Part shown: one piece after another, positions 1-9,020 of the stretch | Layout: every line of letters starts with the position of its first letter | How positions within the stretch are numbered: the first letter of the stretch is position 1 | Assembly: GCA_034509755.1 (NCBI GenBank) | Contig: CM067559.1 | Span: 30,432,032 to 30,496,031, forward strand | Source: Anisodus tanguticus | Lineage: Eukaryota; Streptophyta; Magnoliopsida; Solanales; Solanaceae | Length of the DNA: 64,000 bases | Direction: 5' to 3' | Position numbers and translations under genes: made by a program | Notes under the pieces: generated by a model | The model's database searches: none | Told to the model about the DNA's origin: nothing | The model's input: only the letters and a program-made list of their open reading frames with translations

Positions 1-1046
1 ACGTCGGCTGGTTGGGCCGCCCACTGCCAGTGGGGAGAAACTGGACTGGGCCTAAACTATGGTTGTTGGGCCCACTGCCACTGCATAAGGGCCCACTGTG
101 GGGCCCAAAACTGTTGTTGTTGCTGCTGACCACCGCGAGGGCCGCCACCGCCACCACCACCACCATTCTGTCAGCTGCCGCCGCAGTTCTTGCCATTATT
201 TTTTTTATTTCCACCCTTTTTGCCGCCACCGTTGTTGCGGTTTTAACCCGAGTTGTTGGAACCGATAGGATAAATCGTGGACTCGGTCATCATGACTACA
301 GGACTAGCACCGGTAGCCGCTCGTTTTGCCATGCGTACTTCTTCGAATGTAAGCATAGAACGAGTCTGATAAAATTGCGGAAGTGGATTGCTTTGCTGAA
401 GAAGCGTTCCAACACCATTATAGGCCTCGGAGAGGCTGGAAACCATTTGGAGGACCAAACGATCGTTCGAAACTGGTGCGCCAACGTTGCGAAATTGGTC
501 CGCCAATTCCTTTAATCTTTTGCATTAAGCCGAAACATTAGGGAAATCTTCCATATTGACGTGGGAGAAATCATGCTCAAGGGTAACGACTCTAGAATTT
601 TGATTATCTTGGAATATATCACGCAGTCTATCCCAAGTCGCCTGTACCGTAGTGTCAGGCTCAATAATTATTTACAAAATGTCGGTAGAAATTGTGGAAT
701 ATATCCACTGGAGGACAGTTGCATCAAGAGTCGTTCACAACTTAGGATTGTCCTCGCGTTTTGGCACCTCTGTATCCTCAGGAGCCGCGGGGATTATGTG
801 TTGGATGACTTGATGCGATCGTGCGTGAATTTTGAACAGTTTGGCCCACGTCACATATTGGACGTTTTCTTTTTCAAGAACGAGAGGGATGTTATTCTTG
901 ATGTTAGAAACTGTAAGGGCAGGATGAAACGTATTCCGGGATGTAGACATATTGATAGAACAATATGTGATTTGAGGGATTTGGGAGAAAAAATTGGGAA
1001 GAAGGGGTTTAGAGAGAGAATTTTAAGATCTAGACTTCTGATACCA
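1..1046 (-). pseudogene. Ty1/copia gag fragment (element A), cut by the window edge
   Basis: Read on the minus strand, this stretch encodes the gag part of a copia polyprotein. It begins with MSTSRNTFHPALTVSNIKNN near 950 and contains a UBN2-like gag segment; the antisense of 243-506 gives QMVSSLSEAYNGVGTLLQQS. It is closely similar, base for base, to 49100-50207, which is the same part of a complete copia element in this window. Frames shift several times (about 735, 560 and 480), so it is not translatable as one protein. The remainder of the element lies to the left of base 1. The plus-strand open frames here are antisense shadows. Confidence 0.85.
1037..1046 (-). other. Primer binding site of copia element A
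   Basis: On the minus strand this reads TGGTATCAGA, directly after the LTR end. That is the standard plant copia primer site matching the 3' end of initiator methionine tRNA. Confidence 0.8.
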
Positions 1047-1329
1047 TGAAAGAAATAATCCCTTGATTATTTTCATTGATTGAAAGGCTATATATACAAG
1101 TTACATATTTCCATAATAGGAGAATTTTATTCCTATTCTACTCCTAAAACCTTATTCTACTTGGATACTAAATATACAATTATGGTAATACAAATATTAT
1201 GGTAAGTTTACAATACTAATTACACTACAACATTACCTAAACTAGGAGACTAAATTATATCCTATGTACCGTGTACAATTACCGAAACTGAGAGACTAAT
1301 ATACACAATATACATGTGTATATTTAACA
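1047..1329 (-). mobile_element. 5' LTR of copia element A
   Basis: About 283 bp, starting tgaaagaaataatc and ending tatttaaca on the plus strand, so TG...CA on the minus strand. It aligns along its length with the 313-bp LTRs at 45446-45758 and 50208-50520 but is more diverged and about 30 bp shorter near its right end. It is joined to the primer site and gag sequence of the element that enters from the left. The partner LTR and the other target-site copy are outside the window. Confidence 0.85.
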
Positions 1330-2161
1330 ATATATTTGAATCCAAGGTATGTTTATGGGGTCACATTTTTGCCCTATCTTAATTAAGCAGCTAGATTTAG
1401 GACACAGCTTAATAAGTTGAAAGTTATAGTGTGTTTACTAGTACTTCTTAGAATAATTATTAGCTGACTTACTATAGTAACCTAGCTATGTTATATAATA
1501 TGCCAAATTGACATCTCTTGTACTAACTAAAAGCTTCTGATTCCATGTATACATGATTTTCATCCATATAAGAATATATATTTTATAGCCAAGAATTCGG
1601 ATGGAAAGTGGATTAGCCCAAGATATAGTGACTGAAGAGGATTTGAAAATATTTTAGCTGCTCTTTATGAAGAGTTAAAGAGTATTTTCACTTCCTCTTT
1701 TTTCTTTTCTTTTCTTTTTTGATCTTTATAAAAAGATCTCTTGGTCCATTTATTACAAACGATAATTCTTTTCCTTCTTTTTTCCTTTGACCATGCCTAT
1801 TTCTATCCCATCTGTTGAATCGAACTAATGTTTTATCTTTTTTGGGTAAGATTAACTTCTACCCACAGATAGTGAAAAGGTTGCCAAAAATTATGATTAC
1901 ATGTAACCATTTATAGTTGAAAATTATGTCGTATTATCTGATATAACAGGTTAAAATATAGGGTTTTGTTTTTATTTTTGGCCAGTTCGCCGAAATAAAC
2001 TACGGTGCTTGCCAAATGTACATAATATATACACTGAGTATGTATATGGTATCTATATTTATATATATTATATGTATATTTATACTTAATATACAAAACA
2101 TATACATTTGCTGGCTATTCTTTTGGGGGCGGCCCAAAAAGTTAGTTATCCCTAAAATATA
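1330..2161. other. AT-rich stretch without a recognised gene
   Basis: Low-complexity, AT-rich DNA with T/C runs around 1690-1725 and TA-rich repeats around 2030-2100. I checked it for the two missing 5' ferritin exons (transit peptide and the segment before VEYN) and saw no matching reading frame. Confidence 0.6.
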
Positions 2162-2585
2162 CGGAAAAAGCTCAAATAAGTCATCAAACTATTGGAAATG
2201 GCTCATTTATATCACTCGTCAATAGTTTGGCTCATTGATGCCATCGTCGTTACAAAAATAGCTCATCCATGTCATTTTTTATTAACGTTGACTTTACAAT
2301 ACCAGATATGATACGGTCTGTAATTAGAGGTCCACGTCGTTTAAATAAACCAGCCCAATTTTAAATCTCAAATTAATAAAAAAATCTGACTCATACACCC
2401 GACCCACCCACAACCATAATCTAGTTGGATGTCACGTGCCATATCTGATATTGTAAAACTGACGTAAATGAAAAATGGCATGATGAGCCACTTAGGTAAC
2501 GATGATGGCATAAATGAGGCAAACTATTGAGAGTCATATAATGAGTCATTTCCGATAGTTCGATGACATATTTGAGCCTATTCCG
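2162..2585. mobile_element. Foldback MITE upstream of the ferritin exons
   Basis: The two arms are inverted copies of each other. The left arm begins cggaaaaagctcaaataag (2162) and the reverse complement of the right end begins cggaataggctcaaatatg. Pairing continues with mismatches for about 150 bp per arm (for example cagatatgata at 2304 against its complement near 2440). It has no coding capacity. I could not find a convincing target-site duplication, so the superfamily is not assigned; Mutator-like is possible. Confidence 0.7.
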
Positions 2586-2655
2586 ACTAACAAGTTTTAT
2601 ACTGTATATAAGTTAAATCCTTTTGCTGATTGGTTCCTTGTGTATTTGATTGCAG

Positions 2656-4200
2656 TGTGGAATACAACGTTTCTTATGTATACCACTCCATGTACGCTTA
2701 CTTTGACAGAGACTACATAGCTCTAAAAGGCCTTGCAAAGTAATGACTAGAAACCATCAATCTCCTACTAAATTTTCCATTTTCGATATTCATATGTTAA
2801 TTGAGAAATTTGGTATCAGATTCTTCAAGGAGTCAAGTGAAGAAGAAAGGGAACATGCTGAGAAGTTAATGCATTATCAGGTGACTTTCAAAACCATAGT
2901 CTAAAACGAACGCTAGTATTACACACTGCTAACAAAAAAAACATTTGTCATTTATGTTTTTGGCATTTTATGATAACAGAACATCCGAGGAGGAAGAGTG
3001 AAGCTACACTCTATTATGATGCCTCCCTCCGAATTTGATCATGTTGATAAGGGAGACGCATTATATGGTTAGTTTTCTAGAATTCTTTTCAAAACATCAA
3101 TTTCTTAAGTCAATAAGATGTCCCTTTGGGCACATCCGGTAAAACTGGAACGGTACGGAAAAGATTAGCATGGCTGCGTCACAAGAATGACACCCACAAA
3201 TTGAGAAATGATCCAAATTTAGGTCAATAATGCTCTACTTGATATGTTGCATTGTACATATTATTATCTCTGACTCTATATCTGTTTATGATGCAGCAAT
3301 GGAACTGGCATTGTCCTTGGAGAAGTTAACAAATGAGAAACTTCTGTCCCTGCATAGCGTAAAAACGTTTTCTTTTTTCTTTCATACATCATTGATTGTT
3401 TTCTTAATTCTTTTTCTTATTCTGTAAAGAATGTATCTTGGGTCTAACTAAATCTCAAAAGCTAGCTTATGAAGCGAGGATTGTCCAAATCCATATAAGG
3501 AGTCCATGTTCCCATTCCATATCCAATGTGGGACTCTTAACACTCTCCGCACGCCCAAACATTATTAACTGGAGCGTGGATAATATAATTTTGGGGCCCA
3601 ACATCGGTGAACAAAGAATTAGAATGGGTCTGACTCTGATATCATGTAAAAAATGGATCTTTGGCCTAACTCAACTCCAAAAGCTAGCTTATGAGACGAG
3701 GATTGTCCAAGTCCATATAAAGAGTCTATGTTCCCATTCCATATCCGATGTGGGACTCTTAAACATATTCTTACACTTTTGTTCATCCTTTGCTTATTCT
3801 TACACTTTTGTCTTGATGAACGACAGGTGGCTGATCGAAACAACGACCCTGAAATGCAAGATTTTGTTGAACGAGAATTTTTGGCCGAGCAGGTAAATTG
3901 AATTGTTAACATTAAAAGGATCCTTTGCTTATACTTTAATTTTCAAATGAGTGCATTATGCTACTTGTTTTGGCAGGTTGAGGCTATTAAGAAAATTGCA
4001 GAATATGTAACTCAGTTAAGGATGGTTGGAAAAGGACATGGTATGATTTATCCTCACTAACTTTAGTAACTAAATTTCACACTAAATTAGACTTACCGAT
4101 TAAGTATATCCCTACCTAACACTAAAAGTAATATATATTTTATATACTTACAGGAGTGTGGCACTTTGATCAGATGCTTTTACATAATGGTGCTGCTTGA
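2656..4200 (+). CDS. Ferritin (plastid type), 3' seven exons
   Basis: Seven consecutive exons of a plant ferritin, the iron-storage protein whose 24 subunits form a shell oxidising Fe(II) and storing Fe(III), usually in plastids. Exons: 2656-2739, 2820-2880, 2980-3067, 3297-3358, 3827-3892, 3977-4040, 4154-4200. All introns have GT/AG ends and the phase is kept throughout, giving 156 residues and a TGA stop. Landmarks: VEYNVSYVYHSMYAYFDRD, EEEREHAEKLM, GGRVKLHSIM, LEKLTNEKLLSLH, FLAEQVEAIKK and the end VWHFDQMLLHNGAA. The ferroxidase ligands known for the family (Glu of VEYN, Tyr, Glu and His of EREH, Glu of LEK, Gln of AEQV) are present. Several normally conserved positions differ (H in LMHYQ, I in NIRGG, H in KLHS, P in MPPS). 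The exons for the transit peptide and first helix are not seen; beyond a MITE lies copia element A. Either the gene is 5'-truncated or intron 2 is enlarged past the window edge. Confidence 0.85.
3120..3220 (+). pseudogene. U6 snRNA retropseudogene in ferritin intron
   Basis: The 101 bp from gtccctttgggcacatccgg to atccaaattt match U6 spliceosomal RNA from its 5' stem-loop through AGATTAGCATGG to its 3' end, with many substitutions (the catalytic ACAGAGA box reads acggaaaa). It is flanked by near-identical 10-bp repeats, aagtcaataa at 3107-3116 and aggtcaataa at 3221-3230, as expected for LINE-mediated insertion. No upstream sequence element or TATA box of a plant U6 gene is present, so it should not be transcribed on its own. 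Confidence 0.88.
3423..3765 (-). mobile_element. TRIM retroelement in ferritin intron
   Basis: A 343-bp miniature LTR element. The direct terminal repeats at 3423-3542 and 3645-3765 both carry ccaaaagctagcttatga-type and attgtccaa motifs, begin tgtaaa and end ttaa(a)ca. Next to the right LTR is ctctgatatca (3634-3644), a decayed initiator-Met tRNA primer site on the minus strand. A perfect 5-bp target-site duplication, tattc, flanks it (3418-3422 and 3766-3770). There is no coding sequence. It enlarges the intron between the LHS and VADRNN exons. Confidence 0.88.
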
Positions 4201-4307
4201 AGGTCCCCCAGTTCAGGCTCCTTTATCTAAGAGTGTGGCACTTTGATCAGATGCTTTTACATAATGGTGCTGCTTGAAGGTCCCCCAGTTCAGGCTCCTT
4301 TATCTTA
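4154..4307 (+). repeat. 77-bp tandem duplication of the ferritin last exon
   Basis: Bases 4154-4230 and 4231-4307 are near-perfect copies of one unit: the final 47 coding bases including the TGA, plus 30 bp of 3' UTR. The second copy lies downstream of the first stop and has no AG acceptor of its own (it follows tatcta), so it should be 3' UTR. Confidence 0.9.
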
Positions 4308-5219
4308 GATTATTAGGATCTACTATGCTGTTAACGCATTTAGATCTTGGAGTTGTTGTCCAATAATGTAATATATATATATATATTTATGTTACTTAGG
4401 ATTCAAGTCATGTATAGACTTGATCCTAGAAGATTAATATGGCAGCTTGCTTTCAAGAAATAAAAGTAGTTTGATAAGGAATAAAAGCAGAATTCTCATC
4501 TTGCTAAGCTTGCTAGTTTAATGGTCCATTACCATTGGGGTAATTATTACTTTTGTGTAGGAAAATATATGTGATCATGTACAAAAGAATAACTTAAGAA
4601 GAAGCCGAATATTGAAGATCCCAAATTGCACGAAAAATAGGTCTGGCATGTAAAGGGATGCTCATGTACCCAGGATTCAAAATTTTCTTGTCACACGAAG
4701 TACATTGTCAGAATTCAAATAGCAAAATTATTGCCAATGGACCGAAGTGAGAATAAAAGATATTCTGATCAATAAAAAACTTATGACTACACCAACTATG
4801 AGAGAAGACCTCATGATAGTCAATATAGGGCCTCAACACCCATCAATGAACAGTGGTGGAACAGAGGACATAATTCATATGGATATAGTAAGTCAAAGTA
4901 ATTCGATAATGTCTAAGCAAATGCGTATCTCGTATACTGAACTTGTACTTATTGGGGTCTCATTTCCTATCAAAAAGAAATTAACAAGCACATTCTATAT
5001 GCATCAAACTCTATATTTGAAGTTGACAGAAGATGCTTGAACTGTCTTGTACTGAAATCTCCAGCAAAAAGGCCTTTTCTTGCATTTGGTTTCATTGACA
5101 TTGGAATGAATCATCTCCCACATAACTTGTATATCATTGTATACTGCACAAGCCTCCATATCCTTATAAAGATTCACCAATCCACTTCTATTCCCTGCCA
5201 CTACAAATCATAAACTTAA
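4308..5219. other. Ferritin 3' flank, no recognised gene
   Basis: AT-rich sequence with a short (TA)n run near 4371-4387. Apart from the ndhH-like scrap at 4783-4850, I recognise nothing. A minus-strand frame at 5004-5201 (containing DIQVMWEMIHSNVNE) has no family I can name and no gene context. Confidence 0.5.
4783..4850 (+). pseudogene. Plastid ndhH N-terminus-like fragment (NUPT)
   Basis: The reading frame gives MTTPTMREDLMIVNIGPQHP, which closely resembles the start of plastid NAD(P)H-quinone oxidoreductase subunit H. The similarity stops after about 23 residues; the expected GVLRL-type continuation is missing. This fits a small, old piece of plastid DNA in the nucleus. The frame continues to 5040 without resembling ndhH and is not a working gene. 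The mitochondrial nad7 homologue starts differently, so ndhH is the better match. Confidence 0.55.
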
Positions 5220-5234
5220 GCCTTAAGATGTGAC

Positions 5235-5934
5235 GACAATAACAACAATAACATACCCAGTGTAATTCCACAAGTGGGGTCAGGGGAGGGTAGGATATAC
5301 GCAGACCTTACCCCTACCTTTGTGGGGTAGAGAGGTGTTATATATCCCACATTAGATATGAGTATTTCCATCATAATTGAGTCATTTGTCCCACATTTGT
5401 TTTTTAGTAAGAGTCATTTGTCCCACATTGGTTTTTGAGTATGAGTCACTTCTCCCACATTGGTTTTTGAGTAGGAATTTGAACTTCCTTGTGGCTGGAG
5501 AGAGGGAACGAAAACGGTTCTTATAACTGAATTGTTTCGTGTACGAAGTATCCCTTTGTAAAAGTATTGCAACGCTTCTGAGCAACTATTGAGTATCTAT
5601 AAATACTTAATGCTTTTCAGAAATGCAAAAAGAGAATAATAATAATAAGAATAAAAAATTTGAGATTCCCCTGCGATTTATTCTTTTTTCTATCTTTCAA
5701 AATCTATATTGAATACTTGCGATTTCTGCTTCTGAAATTCTTTAGAGTTTAACTTTCGAATTTCTGAGAGTTATAGGTTTTGTATCTTGGAAGGTTAATT
5801 CTTAGTAAACCTTTTACACCTGAGAGGGAGGAATTAATACCTTTAAAGATAACATCGTTTTTCTGTGTGCCGAACCTATCTTTAAATCCATTACCCTATT
5901 ATACAACAAGACGTTGTTTCTGGTAGACCCTGGA
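5235..5934 (-). mobile_element. TS-type SINE, split by a solo LTR
   Basis: The two halves are 5235-5335 and 5914-5934. On the minus strand the rejoined order is ctaccagaaacaa, then a segment containing gtaaggtctgcgtatatcc, then a TTG-rich tail (plus strand: acaataacaacaataac at 5236). This is the tobacco/Solanaceae TS SINE body with its TTG-repeat tail, 5'-truncated. A perfect 15-bp duplication, gccttaagatgtgac, flanks the whole unit at 5220-5234 and 5935-5949. The LTR at 5336-5908 interrupts it. Confidence 0.8.
5336..5908 (+). mobile_element. Solo LTR (573 bp) inside the TS SINE
   Basis: Begins tgttatatatcccac and ends attatacaaca, so it has TGTT...AACA ends. It is flanked by agagg (5331-5335) and agacg (5909-5913), a 5-bp target-site duplication with one mismatch. 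Removing it rejoins the SINE. It contains three ~38-bp tandem units (gagtcatttgtcccacat and variants, 5380-5475) and a tataaata box near 5597. No internal domain or second LTR is present. The strand is a guess from the TATA box. Confidence 0.8.
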
Positions 5935-6238
5935 GCCTTAAGATGTGACAAAAATAATTTTTTTTAAAATCATTCAAGATTTTCAGTCAGTGTACTTTAC
6001 CGTTGTTTCTAAGGGTAAGAAAACTGCACTTAATTGGAAACAGAAATGAGTTCTTGTAGTTGAAGCTCTTTGTAGGAAGCAGAAATGAGCTGTTAAAGTT
6101 GAAGCAGAGGCAAAGCTTCCACATTTCCTTTTCTATAAACCATCACTTTGACCTTGCTAGTTATTTATATGTCATGAATAATGAGTCTTATCATAGATAT
6201 TACTAATCTTCTAAAAGCAGAAAATCCAAAAGGATTAG

Positions 6239-6911
6239 TGTTAACACTCAAAAGTAATTTAAGTGTTTAGCCGAATTCAGTGATAGCCGAATTGTTCCAG
6301 AGCCGAATTTACTCCTAGCCCTCGACTACAAGAACTTCATCGGCTACTAAAGAATCTTAGCTGAGTTGTTAGTTAGAGGTACGACTGGGACCTACTCAAA
6401 TGCAGACGCCTCACCGACCAAGTCAAAAGGGTTTCCGGACCCCTAGAAGCGGTAACGGCCAACAACAGTTAAAAGAAATGGCCATTATCCGAGCAAGAGG
6501 AATAGAGGGCGAGAAAATCGGCACCACTTTCCCCATAGTCGGCCGTTGAACTTAGTGGTTACTTGATGGCTGACATGGGGGGGGGGGGGAGAAATCACGT
6601 TGTACAGTTTTTTTCCTTTTTTGTACTATAAATAAGATCATTCTTTGTATATACAAACACAACCAATCAATCAAACAACTCAATTTTTATCTATTTTTAT
6701 CTTTTACTTTACTGTATTCAGCTGCATTCATGTTTCTTACCTCTTAGTTTACTCATACCACTGTCCTAACGCTTTCTGGAGTAGTTAGGGAATCCATTGC
6801 TGGAAATTAGAGTTCCGTTTCCAGCCCAAATCGCTTAAGTTAAGGAATCAATTTATCTCCCGATACGGTCAGCCGATAAAATGACAGAGAACAGAATTCG
6901 GGGCGAGAACA
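6239..6911 (+). mobile_element. 5' LTR of Tat-type gypsy element
   Basis: 673 bp, from tgttaacactcaaaag to ggggcgagaaca. A TATA box (tataaata) sits at 6627-6634, just after a pyrimidine run. A run of nine to ten G at about 6579-6588 is shortened in the 3' LTR. Many substitutions separate it from the partner at 15267-15947, so the insertion is not recent. Confidence 0.92.
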
Positions 6912-9020
6912 AATTTGGCATGCCTAGTGGGACCATAGATGAATTAATAGCAAAGTTTGATTCTCCAGGTCATGATCATTCTTGGCGTATGCGCCTAAGG
7001 TCCGGTAAGAAAATAAACCCCAAGTCCAGTCCACATCCTAAACAAAATCCTTCCAGAAGGAACAACGAACCAGCATCCTCTTCGGGTATGCCTACATCGG
7101 TTGATACCCCTCCACTTCCTCCATCAACCCAAGTTGTGGAAAAATCTAGCCAATCTGAAGGTCTAACCATAATGACCACGTATTTTATTAGACAACAGAT
7201 CGACTTAGGCATCCACGATATTATGTACCAAGTTTCTAAACAGTTGGTTGACATTGTGAAGCCGATGGTACATAATGAGGTTCAGCAAGCGAGGGAGATG
7301 GAAACCAATCGAATGCACCCAGGAGAATGTTCGGCTAGTTCTGTCATCCCTCTGACGAGCGGTGTTGTTCAGCATAAGGACGTGACTCCCGGTGTTGTTC
7401 CTCAGCCGCATGTGCATCAGCTAGTGCCTACTCAGGTGCAGCCGGTACCACACCTAGGAACAAAAGCCCAATCGTCTGGAAACTAGCACACTGCATGGTC
7501 GCCACCGAACCTTGGAGGGCAAAATGTGCCACTTGACCAAGCGAGTCTGCAGTATGGGCAGATCAACATGGCTCGGAGACCAGTTCAGGATCCATGACAC
7601 TTTGAATTCCCGCTCGTTATGCCGTACGTTTCTACGAATGATCCTACGATATAGGCGAACAATGTTGGCCAGCCAAATTGGCAACCGATGTCCCCTGTCT
7701 ATGACATAGCTCGGCTATCAAGTGACGCTGTTTACAGTGGAATACCATTCCAGCAGTCATTGCCAGTACACATTCCATACCTTCCAGAAAGCTTAAATTT
7801 CCTAAGAATGACCGACGTCCGAAGAGAGCAGCTATGGAATATTATTCCACCTTATCCTCAGGCTCCGTTAGTCGTTGCAGGCTTTGATGGCCATACCCAA
7901 CAACAACAATAGGGCATTACCCCACCTATTGGTAATAGCCAGCAGACCACCTACAACCTTCAAAACCCTGTCTAACAAAGTGCAGAATGGAGGCTGCCAG
8001 TGTAGAAGGCCTACCAGCCGAATCCAGTCGAGAATCGGCAGGAGACGTCACAACTGATAAACCCGTAAATTATTGCTAATACCACGCAAAGGTACTTCGG
8101 CATCCAACTGAAACCTTTGGACAAGCCTGTTTATAAGAAGCCTTACCCCGATTGGGTAGATTGGATAGCACATTTGCCGAGGGGCTTCAAAATACCGGAG
8201 TTTGCCATCTTCTCTGGCGACAACGGAAAATCCACTATCGAGCACATCAATAGATTTACTGCCCAATGCGGCGAGGCTGGCCAGAATGAGTATCACAAGT
8301 TGCATATATTCTCTCTCCCTCTAACCAGAATAACTTTTGCATGGTTTTCCTCTTTGGCTCCTGATTCCATACAGAGATGGGCTGACATGGAGGGTTACTT
8401 CCATGATAGGTTCTATTGGCCCCAACCTCAAGTTACCGTGATTGATCTAACGAATCTCAAGCAGCAGGTCGATGAACTGCCGATTTTATCGAGAGATTCA
8501 GAAAGAAGGTTGGGAAATGCACCGTACACTTCCCCGAGTCTGAGTTTGCCCACATGATAATCAACAACATGCACCCTCAGTTAAAGGAAAATTTGGTGGG
8601 ACAATCCTACTCTGACCTGAGCCAGTTAGCTGATAAGGCTAGCCAAATAGAGCAGTACGTCCAGGAGAAGGAGCGGAGAAGAGTCAGCCGAAATCGAGGC
8701 TCCCACTTGGTATCCATCATTGAAGTGAATGAGTCAGACTCAGAGTCAGTCGACTGCGTGGCAGACGTAATGGTGGCCGAGATTGGTAGGGGTAAGGTTT
8801 ACTCTTACCCAACCTTGAAAACCATAAAAGGCAAAGAGATTAGTTCATCAGATGACAGGTCGGTTACTCGTTTGACATCATGAAGGCAGATCAGATCTTT
8901 GATCATCTGCTCAAAGATAAGCAGATTCGGCTGCTTGATGGTCACGGGATTCCTCCTGCCGAGGAACTCGAAGATAAGAAGTACTGCAAGTGGCATAATT
9001 CATACAGTCACTCTACTTCT
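6881..9020 (+). pseudogene. gag of Tat-type gypsy element
   Basis: A degraded gag gene. The first open part (6881-7486) starts MTENRIRGENKFGMPSGTID inside the LTR end and is followed by a charged, proline-rich segment. The retrotransposon gag domain lies at 8117-8557 (PDWVDWIAHLPRGFKIPEF, then KLHIFSLPLTRITFAWFSSL and YFHDRFYW) and continues in another frame at 8554-8883 (LKENLVGQSYSDLSQLADKA). A zinc-binding-like motif, YCKWHNSYSHSTSNC, lies at about 8974-9018. At least three in-frame stops occur between 7487 and 7650, and there is a frameshift near 8550. Confidence 0.85.
6914..6934 (+). other. Primer binding site of the Tat-type element
   Basis: The sequence tttggcatgcctagtgggac begins two bases after the 5' LTR. 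Its position and form (tggca...cctagtggga) resemble primer sites of Tat-lineage elements. I cannot assign the tRNA from the sequence alone. Confidence 0.55.

Noticed and set aside
12..515. Plus-strand frame of 167 codons at the left edge
   Set aside because: It is the antisense of the copia gag region, which is readable on the minus strand and is nearly repeated at 49109-49615.
3120..3220. Functional U6 snRNA gene
   Set aside because: The catalytic ACAGAGA box is mutated, there is no upstream promoter element, and it has retroposition duplications.
4747..5040. 97-codon frame starting MRIKDILINK
   Set aside because: Only a short internal part resembles ndhH; the rest matches nothing, so it is an organelle scrap extended by chance.
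5004..5201. Minus-strand 65-codon frame with DIQVMWEMIHSN
   Set aside because: It reads like a plausible protein segment but I cannot name a family, and there are no splice or start signals to support it.
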